Of a DNA stretch of 64,000 nucleotides, positions 47,902 through 55,973 are shown piece by piece. The translations under genes and the position numbers were made by a program. The DNA comes from Kosakonia radicincitans DSM 16656 (GTDB lineage Bacteria > Pseudomonadota > Gammaproteobacteria > Enterobacterales > Enterobacteriaceae). The notes beneath the pieces are model-generated. The model searched no databases. It was not told the DNA's origin and was given only the letters and a program-made list of their open reading frames with translations. Numbering within the stretch: the stretch's first letter is position 1; every line of letters begins with the position of its first letter. The stretch covers positions 4,154,001 to 4,218,000 of the forward strand of contig NZ_CP018016.1 in the NCBI RefSeq assembly GCF_000280495.2, in the 5' to 3' direction.

Positions 47902-49033
47902 TACTTCCTTACCCCGTGTGTTATGCGTCGACGATGAACCCAATGTGCTCGCGGCCATCACGCGAAATCTGTTTGATGTGTTTGATGTGGTGACCGCGCA
48001 CAGTGGTGAAGCCGGTCTGGATGCGATTCGCAGCGGAGAACCTTTTGCGGTGATCCTCTCCGACATGCGCATGCCGGGAATGGATGGCGCGACTTTTTTG
48101 TCCAGAGCGCGGGAAGTCTCGCCGGACAGCGTGCGGATCCTCCTTACCGGGCAGGCCGATGTGGAGTCCTCTATCGCGGCAATTAATAAAGGCGCTATTT
48201 TCCGCTATCTCTGTAAACCGTGCCCAAAAGAGGATCTGATAGCGACGTTGAATGACGCAGTTCGTCAGTACCGGCTCGTGTGCGCAGAAAAAGAGCTCCT
48301 GGCGACCACGCTTTCTGCTTCGGTAAAAACGCTCACAGAAATACTGGCGATGGTTGCCCCCTGGGCTTTTCAGCGCGCAGCTTTTGCGCAGTCCTGCGTC
48401 CGCCACGCATTGCCGAAACTGGGGTGGCACGATGAGTGGCTTTACACTCTCGCCGCGTCGTTAAGTCAGATCGGCTGCGTTGGCATTCCTGCCGACATCG
48501 TCCAGGCTGATGCCGCACAGCGTAAATTGACACCGGAGGAGGAAAAACTGCTGCATGAACATCCGGACGTTGCGGGCCGACTGGTGGAACAAATCCCGCG
48601 TCTTGAACTGGTTGCGGCAATTATTCGTCACCAGGCGAAAGAAGCGCCCGCCAATGCACCGTTAGAAGTGGTACGCGGCGCTCAGCTACTGCGCGCCGCA
48701 CTGGAGCTGGAACGGCACGCCGCGCGCGGCTGGAGCCTGGAGCGTCCGTGGGAAATCCTGCGTGCGGCGCGTCCGGCGCTGCCTGAATATCTCATCAAAG
48801 CGCTGTCAGATTTTCGCTCGAATGTGGAGGGGGTTCGCTCCGCGCGTATCCGTGAATTGATGCCGGGCTGGGTTGTCGATGAAGATATTCGCACCACAAA
48901 TGGATTAATGGTACTGACCAAAGGTCATGAACTGACCGATACCGCGATCTCCGCTCTTCAGCGCCTGCTCGCCGCGAACGCCGTCGAAGAGCCCATCCGG
49001 GTGCGCGGCCTGCCGGGTAAAAACGCGTCCTGA
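47894..49033 (+). CDS. Response regulator with degenerate HD-GYP-like output domain
   Basis: A 379-aa protein. The frame is open further upstream, but the ATG at 47894, 8 bp inside the preceding gene, gives a normal receiver start (LPRVLCVDDEPNVLA). Receiver with Asp57 in ILSDMRMPGMDG and KPCPKEDL. The C-terminal part (about 140-360) follows the HD-GYP plan, but the HD pair is replaced (LAASLSQIGCVGIPADIV where HDIGKIGIP is usual), and the HHExxDGxGYP block reads IIRHQAKEAPAN. It is therefore probably without phosphodiesterase activity and may be a binding or inhibitory module. Confidence 0.88.
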   Translation: MTDTSLPRVLCVDDEPNVLAAITRNLFDVFDVVTAHSGEAGLDAIRSGEPFAVILSDMRMPGMDGATFLSRAREVSPDSVRILLTGQADVESSIAAINKGAIFRYLCKPCPKEDLIATLNDAVRQYRLVCAEKELLATTLSASVKTLTEILAMVAPWAFQRAAFAQSCVRHALPKLGWHDEWLYTLAASLSQIGCVGIPADIVQADAAQRKLTPEEEKLLHEHPDVAGRLVEQIPRLELVAAIIRHQAKEAPANAPLEVVRGAQLLRAALELERHAARGWSLERPWEILRAARPALPEYLIKALSDFRSNVEGVRSARIRELMPGWVVDEDIRTTNGLMVLTKGHELTDTAISALQRLLAANAVEEPIRVRGLPGKNAS

Positions 49034-49392
49034 AGATGTGCCCCGCCGGGAGAGCGCTTTCTGCCCGGCGCTAATCTGCCCAAATCCCCTTGTTCAACGG
49101 CTGTCAGACGTGATTCTGACGGCCTGATTGCCGTCGCATTGCTGGCGGCATCATACAAATTCCGCGCAGGACGATAAGCGGGCTTGAAGTCGCGGCAAGC
49201 ATTAGTACCAGGATCATTAAATTTCTGAATCAGGATACAGAAATTTGCGATTAGTGAATTGTATGAAGGTAAGTTATAACATGCATAAGGGATATGACTT
49301 CTGACAAGCACTAACTTCTTTCACTGGCAGAAACGATGTCGCGTCTGCCAGTTTTTATTTTCCACTTCGTTTGTGACAGCCAAATGAAACGG
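49034..49392. other. Intergenic region after the signalling block
   Basis: A 359-bp gap with no apparent gene. It ends in a good plus-strand hairpin with T tract at 49323-49357 (ACTGGCAGA/TCTGCCAGT), 290 bp after the last signalling gene, so it may terminate a separate short transcript rather than the operon itself. Confidence 0.4.
49323..49357 (+). terminator. Terminator-like hairpin downstream of the signalling operon
   Basis: 9-bp perfect stem ACTGGCAGA/TCTGCCAGT, 12-nt loop, followed by TTTTATTTT. Confidence 0.7.
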
Positions 49393-49421
49393 AAAATAAA
49401 AAAGGCCCGCCTGAGCGGGCC
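49393..49421 (-). terminator. Terminator of the Hsp20 gene
   Basis: On the minus strand, stem GGCCCGC/GCGGGCC with a TCAG loop followed by a T-rich tract, 28 bp after the stop of the Hsp20 gene. Confidence 0.85.
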
Positions 49422-49448
49422 CTGAAAAATGATACATAACGTCAATTA

Positions 49449-49916
49449 TTAAGCCTGATGTTCAATGGCTTTCTGTGTATTCTCAATTGCAATTTTGCGT
49501 GGTTTTTCGCTTTCCGGGATTTCCTGGTAAATGGAAACCTGCAAGATCCCGCTTTCCAGTTTTGCATTACTGACTTTGGTATGCTCCGGCAAAGTGAAAC
49601 TCAAACGAAAATCAGAACGGCGGATGCCTTTATAGATCCAGCCCTGCTCATCCTGCGATTCATTTTCAGCGCGTTTACCAGAAACATTCAGCGTTCCGCC
49701 GACCGTCTCGATTTCGAGTTCGTCTTCCTTCCAGCCAGGTACGCTTACATTTAACAGATAATTGCTTGCATCGATTTTTTTCAGGTCATAAGCGGGTAGT
49801 GAAGTGACCGGAGAGTCGCCCGTTAACTGACTGAACAGCCTGTCGATACGATTAAAACGGTCAGCAAAAACAGAATCGGAAAAGCCCGGAAGTGCTGACA
49901 AGGTTCTGAGTGCCAT
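49449..49916 (-). CDS. Small heat shock protein (Hsp20/IbpA-like)
   Basis: A 155-aa alpha-crystallin-type chaperone. The domain spans about 40-135 (YDLKKIDASNYLLNVSVPGW, ELEIETVGGTLNVSGKR), with the C-terminal anchor I-x-I as KIAIEN after IPESEKPRK, nearly the end seen in IbpA/IbpB (IPEAKKPRRIEIN). It differs strongly at the N-terminus and is probably a third, accessory sHsp that holds unfolded proteins. Strong ribosome binding site (AGGAGGT). A CTTGAAA motif about 120 bp upstream resembles a heat shock sigma-32 -35 element, but no good -10 follows. Confidence 0.9.
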   Translation of the reverse strand: MALRTLSALPGFSDSVFADRFNRIDRLFSQLTGDSPVTSLPAYDLKKIDASNYLLNVSVPGWKEDELEIETVGGTLNVSGKRAENESQDEQGWIYKGIRRSDFRLSFTLPEHTKVSNAKLESGILQVSIYQEIPESEKPRKIAIENTQKAIEHQA

Positions 49917-50471
49917 AATTAACCTCCTGAATAATCAATTCAAAAGTTCAACGTAAAGGCAAGCGTTGCTTGTCCGATCCAATAGATAATTCCTCCCGCC
50001 CGTTTTTCAAGACCACAAAATAAAAATTTTTTGCGTATGCGTTCCGGGCAACCGCACTGGCAGTGACAAACCTGCAGGGATGGAAAGTGGGTGAAAATAG
50101 TGGCCTGCATAAACAACTGACCAGACCAACAGGAAGAGATTAAGTGCCCTGCTCCATCTGAGCGAACAACGTATTGCCGATCGGTTATGCGTCATCCACC
50201 CGCGTAACATTTACCTGCAGAGTGCTTGTCTGATGACCATTACACAAGATCGGCACTATTTTGCTGACCAGGTGCGCTACCCATCCGAACTTTTTGGCTC
50301 ACCTCCTGATTTCCCTTCAATTTCTGTGATCTCCCGGTCCAGTTTGGCCATGGCTTGTTCTGGTTTTATTTGTCTAACTGAACGATATTTAATATTCACA
50401 TAGCACAGGTACTCGCGACAGAGCATTTCTTGTTTGCCGGTGAGCGCCAGAGTATTTCGTAAGGAGATATT
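49917..50471. other. Upstream region of hsp20 and remaining gap
   Basis: A 555-bp region. It contains the leader of the hsp20 gene: on the minus strand CAAGC-AAC-GCTTG forms a small hairpin about 45 nt before the start and could be part of a thermosensor, unproven. The rest has open frames on both strands without ribosome binding sites or recognisable domains. Confidence 0.35.
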
Positions 50472-50702
50472 ATGAAGCCAGTAGAAGAAGCGATTGATGA
50501 TCTGCAATCCCGTGTTTTAGCGTATGAAATAATTTTTCAGTCCATTTGCTCAGAACTGCCGCAATTGTTCATCGATAAAGCCAAAGAGAACATTCAGCTT
50601 AACTTCAAAGCATTTGAATCTGGCACACATTCTGAAGCCGGGAAAGCAAAGCTTGAAGCGGCGAAAGCAGTCGCATCCAGAATTATAGGCTCGAAGCTTT
50701 AA
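50472..50702 (+). CDS. Small hypothetical protein
   Basis: A 76-aa helical, soluble protein with an AAGGAG ribosome binding site and ATG 7 bases later. The sequence runs MKPVEEAIDDLQSRVLAYEI, then contains a Cys (SICSELPQLFIDKAKENI) and a Lys/Ala-rich end (GKAKLEAAKAVASRIIGSKL). I recognise no domain. It is monocistronic, between the Hsp20 gene and the MipA region. Confidence 0.65.
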   Translation: MKPVEEAIDDLQSRVLAYEIIFQSICSELPQLFIDKAKENIQLNFKAFESGTHSEAGKAKLEAAKAVASRIIGSKL

Positions 50703-51013
50703 CTCTCCTCCCACGCAGATCCTGAGGTGGAGAGGAATCAACAGTAATTTCTTCTCCGCTTTGTTTCTTCGCCGCGGCGAAGTGGAACTATTCCGCGCAC
50801 TCAGGGCGTAAGTAACGCCATTCGCCTGTTTCGGTCTCAACGCACGTAGCCGTTAACGGTTTATTGATGATCCCATCAGGAAGGAATTTTGCTTCTGAAT
50901 GGCGCAGGATTTGGGGCCAGGGTCAGTACCACCCCGTCATCTGAACCGGGGCGGATCGAAGACATATTTATTAGTGAACAACGCGCTGCCGGGAAGCACA
51001 GGTCGCACAACGC
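50703..51013. other. Intergenic region with a possible coding remnant
   Basis: A 311-bp gap. On the minus strand 50787-50922 reads as a start-less fragment of 45 codons (ILRHSEAKFLPDGIINKPL, then GEWRYLRPECAE and stop), coding-like in codon choice; it may be a decayed gene, perhaps of phage origin. No function can be given. Confidence 0.3.
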
Positions 51014-51850
51014 TCAGAAGCTATATGTCACCTTCAGGCTGCCAGTGGGCGAGGCTTTTCGTTGCACTATTGGGCTGTTGCGTGCATCACCAGCCAACTG
51101 CGTAAAGCCTGCGGCAGCAACCACGCTCCAGTCCTGGTTGAGTTTGTGCGTCCAGTCAACATTCATTGACCAGGCATAAATGCCCGATCCGGCATCATAT
51201 CGGCTAAACCCCGATGCGGCCGACTGCGATGCACTGACCCCGTAGTAAGTCTGCATATACTTGCTGGTTCCCCAACTGCCGGTCAGCGCCAGCGTCACGG
51301 AATTTTTCGATGACTTATAGAACGGGCTGATAATACTGAAATGCAGGGCCTCACCGTTGCTTCGCTGAGAAATCGGCACCTCAGCCTGCAATTGCACATT
51401 AAGCCAGTCGGTCACCTCGTACCCCAGGCCAGGCACACCGAGAGCCGAGCCTTTGATGTCCCCCATACCTCGCAAGTCGTCGCTGCCGTCGCTGATCGCG
51501 TCGCTGTCCACGTTACGATCCTTACGGCCAGGGCGATAGCTCAGCGCAGTGCTGTAATTCAACTTGCCGATGTTGTTGCCGTAACCGATACCACGCGTGG
51601 TACTGACGAAGAAACCATTTGCCAGCGAGTAATCAAGCACCAGGGCAGTCGTGACGCGGCTTTCATCCGAACCAGAATAGCGTGGCGCAACATCCACGCC
51701 GCCTCCCAGAGTCAACTCGTTGCCCTGTTTCTGTTCTGCCGCCAGTATCGGGGTCGCCAGTAAGGCCAGGACAGCTCCCGGCAACATTTTTTTCAGCATG
51801 CGCCCCGAGAGTAAATGGGGGAACTTATGACGCGGTTCGATGTTTCTCAT
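51014..51850 (-). CDS. MipA/OmpV family outer membrane protein
   Basis: A 278-aa outer membrane beta-barrel. The signal peptide core is MLPGAVLALLATPILA; with the first ATG (AAGGA upstream) it has an 18-residue extension, so the ATG at 51799 is an alternative. Family blocks are ELTLGGGVDVAPRYSGSDES, GLGYEVTDWLNVQLQAEVPI and the end SLKVTYSF. MipA/OmpV proteins scaffold cell-wall enzymes or act as channels, and are often induced by stress or toxic cations. It is divergent from a two-component system, with 18-bp repeats in the intervening region, so it is the probable target. Confidence 0.9.
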   Translation of the reverse strand: MRNIEPRHKFPHLLSGRMLKKMLPGAVLALLATPILAAEQKQGNELTLGGGVDVAPRYSGSDESRVTTALVLDYSLANGFFVSTTRGIGYGNNIGKLNYSTALSYRPGRKDRNVDSDAISDGSDDLRGMGDIKGSALGVPGLGYEVTDWLNVQLQAEVPISQRSNGEALHFSIISPFYKSSKNSVTLALTGSWGTSKYMQTYYGVSASQSAASGFSRYDAGSGIYAWSMNVDWTHKLNQDWSVVAAAGFTQLAGDARNSPIVQRKASPTGSLKVTYSF

Positions 51851-51949
51851 GAAAGAAGTCCTTGTGGATTCAAATGATTACGATACAAGCGGTTTTAAAC
51901 GCCAGAACGCTCAGTTTGAATGCTCACCCTAAAGTTCTCATGAGCCCAA

Positions 51950-51967
51950 AATGAAGAAAGACTGAAG
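51950..51967 (+). promoter_or_regulatory. Candidate response-regulator binding site (copy 1)
   Basis: AATGAAGAAAGACTGAAG: a direct repeat TGAAG-N6-TGAAG with an 11-bp period, typical of OmpR/PhoB-type operators. An inverted copy lies at 52016-52033. Confidence 0.6.
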
Positions 51968-52015
51968 CAAGTACAGGGGCTGCAAACCTGATAGATTTCC
52001 TGATACCGTTTTTTT

Positions 52016-52033
52016 CTTCAGACGTTCTTCATT
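52016..52033 (-). promoter_or_regulatory. Candidate response-regulator binding site (copy 2, inverted)
   Basis: On the minus strand AATGAAGAACGTCTGAAG, identical to copy 1 except in the spacer (AGA changed to CGT at two positions). It ends 22 bp before the start of the response-regulator gene. The inverted pair fits joint control of mipA and the regulator operon. Confidence 0.6.
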
Positions 52034-52055
52034 CACTGTTGATACCGTAACCATT

Positions 52056-52733
52056 GTGAAAATTCTCCTCATCGAAGACGACCTGGATCTCGGCAATGGC
52101 GTGCGTATTGCCCTTGCAGATCAAGGATTAGATGTCATATGGGTTCGCCGCAAAGTGGATGCACTGCATCAACTTGATGTCTGCGCGCCAGAACTGGTAT
52201 TGCTCGATCTCGGGCTGCCCGACGGCGATGGCATGAGCCTGATGGCAAGCTTGCGTCAGCAGCTCAAGGGGATACCCGTCATCATCCTGACCGCACGAGG
52301 CACCCTGCAAGATCGCCTCTCCGGGCTGGATGACGGTGCAGACGACTATCTCGTCAAACCTTTTGTTCTCGCCGAGTTGCTCGCCAGGGTGAGAGCACTT
52401 GCGCGCCGCAGTTACGGTTTTCAGAATGAGGTGATAGAAATTCGAGGGTTATCTCTTCACGTGCCGACGCGTCGCGTGACAGTGAGTGAACGTAATGTTG
52501 AGTTGACGGCAAGTGAGTACGCGCTGCTTGAAACGTTAATGTTGCGCACTGACCGCGTACTGACACGAGGGTTTCTGGAAGAAAGGATATTCGGCGCAAA
52601 AGAAAACATGAGCAATGCTCTCGATGTGCATATGGGGAATTTGCGGCGCAAAATCGGCGACGGCTATGTGCGAACGGTGAGAGGCGTAGGGTATGTCATT
52701 GATACCGTACCGATTCAGAAAGGGACAGGCTGA
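52056..52733 (+). CDS. OmpR-family response regulator
   Basis: A 225-aa regulator with a GTG start. Receiver with phosphoacceptor Asp51 in LVLLDLGLPDGDG, acidic pair EDD near residue 8, Lys of the KPF motif (YLVKPFVLAELLARV). Winged helix-turn-helix of the PhoB/OmpR class (ELTASEYALLETLMLRTDRV, DVHMGNLRRKIG, RTVRGVGYVID). The receiver resembles the QseB/PmrA group. It overlaps the kinase gene by one base (TGATG) and is divergent from mipA. Confidence 0.94.
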   Translation: MKILLIEDDLDLGNGVRIALADQGLDVIWVRRKVDALHQLDVCAPELVLLDLGLPDGDGMSLMASLRQQLKGIPVIILTARGTLQDRLSGLDDGADDYLVKPFVLAELLARVRALARRSYGFQNEVIEIRGLSLHVPTRRVTVSERNVELTASEYALLETLMLRTDRVLTRGFLEERIFGAKENMSNALDVHMGNLRRKIGDGYVRTVRGVGYVIDTVPIQKGTG

Positions 52734-54121
52734 TGCTAAATTTTTGCCGCCGCCTGAAAACCCCGACGCTTGTACGGCGAATTATGATCGCCCAGATGCT
52801 ACTGCTTACGCTGCTTTGGTGTCTTTTTCTGACCTACATTTTATGGGAAAACTTGCGTAGCCCCTCTATGTTATTGGGCAACAAGACTTACGAAACCATT
52901 CTTACGTTGGTTGATCGGATGGACGATCGCCCACAGGATCTCACCGATGTGCTGGAAAAGTTCAGCAAGGCGTTGCGGGAAGGTTATGGCGGAGGCGAAG
53001 ATCCGGAACTGTCGATCAGCCTCATTGTTCGGAAGAATAAAGCGATAATTTATTCATCGGATGGCGCTCCAACGGGGGTGAAAAACACCCTATACGGGAA
53101 AATTCAGAGCATTGAGAGTGAAGGCCGCACCTGGACTAGCCGTACCCTAAAATCCGGCAATTCCGACGCGGAGGTCACGCTCGTCACCCCTGCCGGCGGC
53201 TGGAACTTCTTTATTTACCTGAACTCGCGTGGATACTACATATTGCCGCTGCTGGTATGCATTCCTTTTCTTTTGTTTCCCGCGTGGCTGTCAATCCGCA
53301 TTGCAATGCGCCCCTGGAACAAGGTGGTCAATGAAATTGCCTCACGAACTCCAGAAGATCTCTCTCCCTTAAAAGCAGTGCCAAAGCACAGGGAGCTTCG
53401 CCAGATGGTGGATGCTGTTAATGTTTTTCTTGCCAGAGTGCGGGAAAGCACGGAAAGGGAACGGGTTTTTATTGCCGATGCCGCTCACGAGCTGCGTACC
53501 CCCCTGGCTGCGATGAGAATCAATGTTGAGGCTTTACAGTCTTATGTTAGCCGCGATAGTCAACAGGAGTTGCTTGCAGGGATTATTCGCAGCAACAGCC
53601 GTGCGGCTCGTCTCGTCAATCAGTTGCTGCTGCTGATGCACAGCGAAGCGCGCATTGACACGGTTATGGAGCCTGTGCCGCTGACCACACTGATACAAGA
53701 GCGAATGGCGATGCTGGCACCGCTGGCTGCCGAGCGCGGGATTGAGCTTGAATTCTACTCGCATGATGAGATCTGGGTGACAGGCGTCCGAGAACGCCTG
53801 ATGTCGCTGCTCGACAACGTCATTGAAAATGCCGTCAAGTACAGTCCTGAGGGCGGACGGGTTGAGGTAGAGGTACGATCATTAGATGACGCCACGCAGC
53901 TACGTGTCTCCGATGCCGGGCCCGGCATTCCCGTTGAATTGAGAGAGCGCGTGTTCGATAGATTTTTTCGCGATCCCAATCAGATGCAAAGCGGGAGTGG
54001 ATTAGGGCTTGCAATAGTCAAAGCGGTTGCGCAGCTACACAACAGCAGCGTGTACCTAAGTACGTCTGCAGAAGGTGGCCTCATGGTTACTGTTGACTTC
54101 CCAAACCGCAGGCCAGCCTGA
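52733..54121 (+). CDS. Membrane-bound sensor histidine kinase
   Basis: A 462-aa QseC/PmrB-like kinase. Transmembrane helix about 19-41, periplasmic loop about 42-160, second helix about 165-190, HAMP-like linker, H-box DAAHELRTPLAAMR with phospho-His at 252, N-box DNVIENAVKYSPEGG, G1 DAGPGIPVEL and G2 GSGLGLAIVKAVAQ. It pairs with the response regulator encoded immediately upstream with a one-base overlap. The periplasmic sensor lacks a known ligand signature. Confidence 0.94.
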   Translation: MLNFCRRLKTPTLVRRIMIAQMLLLTLLWCLFLTYILWENLRSPSMLLGNKTYETILTLVDRMDDRPQDLTDVLEKFSKALREGYGGGEDPELSISLIVRKNKAIIYSSDGAPTGVKNTLYGKIQSIESEGRTWTSRTLKSGNSDAEVTLVTPAGGWNFFIYLNSRGYYILPLLVCIPFLLFPAWLSIRIAMRPWNKVVNEIASRTPEDLSPLKAVPKHRELRQMVDAVNVFLARVRESTERERVFIADAAHELRTPLAAMRINVEALQSYVSRDSQQELLAGIIRSNSRAARLVNQLLLLMHSEARIDTVMEPVPLTTLIQERMAMLAPLAAERGIELEFYSHDEIWVTGVRERLMSLLDNVIENAVKYSPEGGRVEVEVRSLDDATQLRVSDAGPGIPVELRERVFDRFFRDPNQMQSGSGLGLAIVKAVAQLHNSSVYLSTSAEGGLMVTVDFPNRRPA

Positions 54122-54160
54122 AGAAAACACCATGTTGTCTATGCAATAACATGCCCCAAT

Positions 54161-54284
54161 TCGGTTGTTCCAAATCCCTTCAATATTGTTCCAGGGTGGT
54201 TCCATATATAAATCATATAACCCAGTTAATACATAAAGTTACTGCCTAAAAACATATATAGAACAACCGGAACAACAGGAACGG
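54161..54284. repeat. Cluster of TTGTTCC/GGAACAA motifs
   Basis: CGGTTGTTCC at 54162-54171, ATTGTTCC at 54185-54192, a GGTTCC close after, and the reverse complement in AGAACAACCG (54260-54269) and GGAACAACAGGAAC (54269-54282). Clusters of one short motif in both orientations are seen at phage or plasmid control regions and at activator sites. They precede the small gene at 54354. Confidence 0.4.
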
Positions 54285-54353
54285 CCTGGTAACCTCGCAG
54301 CTTAAGGAGTAATAGTCAGATAAGTTGAATTCCCTTAGCTTTGAGGTGGGCTT

Positions 54354-54557
54354 ATGCAGACTAACAAGCGTGATTCCGATGAGATGGCGAAGGCTATCGG
54401 CTACGTCGTGATGGAGTTAGCAAGGACAGGATGCGCTATCACGGAAGACACAATCAATGCGCGTCTGGACAGCGTGCTGCACAAAAATGCCAGCGTTGCG
54501 AACGAAAGTGTTGAGCTACCAAAGTCGCTCAGGTTTAACGAGTCATTGTGCGGGTAG
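54354..54557 (+). CDS. Small hypothetical protein, possibly mobile-element derived
   Basis: A 67-aa cytoplasmic protein with a GAGGTG ribosome binding site. MAKAIGYVVMELARTGCAIT followed by NARLDSVLHKN gives two helices that weakly resemble YmgB/AriR-type connectors, but the C-terminal half (ELPKSLRFNESLCG) does not. I cannot assign a family. The motif cluster directly upstream is of phage-like style. Confidence 0.55.
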   Translation: MQTNKRDSDEMAKAIGYVVMELARTGCAITEDTINARLDSVLHKNASVANESVELPKSLRFNESLCG

Positions 54558-54845
54558 GTTGCCCCTGAAGGCAGCTAATCAAACCACGTTATTGGCGTAG
54601 CGTTCAATGATACGGCCAATCATCATAAATGGGGGGCGTGCATACAAAAGCCCGGCACCGTCCTGCAGATACGTTAACACCTGTTATCACGAAAATGAGA
54701 GTTGATGGCCTGAGGCATAGATGGGCCAGCTGGCTTATTCAGTCAGGAGTGCCCTTGCCTCTCCTGCAGGAAACAAGAGCATGATACGTTGATTTTGCTG
54801 GCTGAGTCCGAAATGGGAATAGACCGCAAGACACCCCGAAGCCAG

Positions 54846-54873
54846 AAAACGCAACGGGCCGCCAGGCCCGTTG
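54846..54873 (-). terminator. Terminator after glgS
   Basis: On the minus strand, stem CAACGGGCC/GGCCCGTTG with a TGGC loop and a short T stretch, 10 bp after the glgS stop. Confidence 0.7.
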
Positions 54874-54882
54874 TGGTGATTA

Positions 54883-55083
54883 CTATTGCAGTTCCTTCAC
54901 TCTGGCGCGCTGCGCCTGTTTGCAATAATGGTTGTAATGTTCCAGGAACCACTGTTTCTGCTCTTCGGTCATATTGCCGGTCACGGCATCAATATCAACT
55001 GGCTGGCCCATGGCATACATACGGGCAAAACTGCGTGCCAGAAAATCAAAATTCCTCACTGCGTTCAGGTCTTGTTTTTTCAT
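54883..55083 (-). CDS. glgS: GlgS (ScoR) surface composition regulator
   Basis: A 66-aa protein, the same length as E. coli GlgS, with the highly conserved [20 protein letters not shown] followed by [14 protein letters not shown] and a helical YNHYCKQ tail. GlgS is a small cytoplasmic regulator that lowers motility and exopolysaccharide and affects glycogen; in E. coli its expression is RpoS-dependent. I use ATG 55083 because AAGGAG lies 7 bases upstream; an ATG two codons earlier is too close to it. Confidence 0.93.
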   Translation of the reverse strand: MKKQDLNAVRNFDFLARSFARMYAMGQPVDIDAVTGNMTEEQKQWFLEHYNHYCKQAQRARVKELQ

Positions 55084-55487
55084 TCGCATACTCCTTCAGT
55101 CCGCGGACGTGCTGTGTAAGGCCATATGCTTCTCTGTCTTAAGTATTGTCTTATAAAATGGACATTTCATAAGCAATGCGTGCCTTCGCGATGACCCGAT
55201 TGTCCATAACGTCACCGTGCGCACAGAGTGAAAAAAAAACCTCGCTGAGTATCCACACAGATCACACTCCTTAAGCAAAATTATTTCCCTGCGTATGCCG
55301 CGTGTTAATATTGATGGGATAAATCTTTCTTACCGAATACCGAGGCTTCGATGCTGGAGAATGCAACCATCTGATAATCAGCTTTCCGACCTTTGCGGCC
55401 GGGCTGGTTATCACTGCGCTAAACACTCACGCTAACCCCCCAGGGTGTTGGCAGGTTTTGCACAAGATGATTACAGGCATTTTCAGC
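55084..55487. other. Intergenic region between glgS and yjhX
   Basis: A 404-bp gap that should hold the promoters of both divergent genes. I saw no YjhQ-like acetyltransferase gene or other small gene. Confidence 0.4.
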
Positions 55488-55745
55488 ATGAATATTTCCC
55501 GTCAGGAACAACGTACCCTGCATGTCCTTGCTAAGGGCGGGCGTATCGTTCATACCCGCGATACGTCCGGTCGCGTCACCGCCGTTGAGTGTTATACCCG
55601 TGAAGGGCTATTGCTCAGCGACTGCACGCTCGCCGTCTTTAAGAAACTGAGAAGCAAAAAACTGATCCGCTCGGTAAAGGGTCAGCCCTATCGCATTAAT
55701 CGTACCGGTCTCAGCAATGTCCGCGCACAGCTGGACAACCAATAA
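55488..55745 (+). CDS. yjhX: YjhX (TopAI family, DUF2084/UPF0386) protein
   Basis: An 85-aa protein nearly matching E. coli YjhX in length and sequence: [40 protein letters not shown] and [19 protein letters not shown]. In E. coli YjhX inhibits topoisomerase I and is neutralised by the neighbouring YjhQ; here no yjhQ is visible on either side. A start at the upstream TTG or ATG would add up to 10 residues not found in relatives. It ends before a perfect hairpin. Confidence 0.93.
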   Translation: MNISRQEQRTLHVLAKGGRIVHTRDTSGRVTAVECYTREGLLLSDCTLAVFKKLRSKKLIRSVKGQPYRINRTGLSNVRAQLDNQ

Positions 55746-55755
55746 TTTATGTTAA

Positions 55756-55783
55756 GCAATCCCCACCCGCTGGTGGGGATTGC
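55756..55783 (+). terminator. Perfect hairpin after yjhX
   Basis: 12-bp perfect stem GCAATCCCCACC/GGTGGGGATTGC with a CGCT tetraloop, 10 bp after the stop. No T tract follows, so it may act through mRNA stabilisation or factor-dependent termination. Confidence 0.55.
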
Positions 55784-55927
55784 TGCCGGCAGGTTATCCA
55801 TTTCAACGTTGTGGGGATCTTCCCCCTATAGATTCTTATAGCCTGCCGAGTTTTTCCTTGCCTGCTATACTTCGACACACTAAATTACAAAGAATTAACA
55901 GTACGTTACATTTAGCTTCGTTGCATA

Positions 55928-55949
55928 AACCCCTTATTAACAAGGGGTT
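55928..55949 (+). promoter_or_regulatory. Inverted repeat in the leader of the HlyD/M50 operon
   Basis: Perfect 8-bp arms AACCCCTT and AAGGGGTT, spacer ATTAAC, centred about 35 bp upstream of the first gene of the operon. It is either an operator or a hairpin near the ribosome binding site. Confidence 0.45.
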
Positions 55950-55973
55950 ATACAGGAAAGGCCGATAAGCGTG

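Noticed and set aside
50007..50507. Two minus-strand frames (67 and 76 codons) near the hypothetical gene at 50472
   Set aside because: Neither has a clear ribosome binding site; the second overlaps the start of the better supported plus-strand gene.
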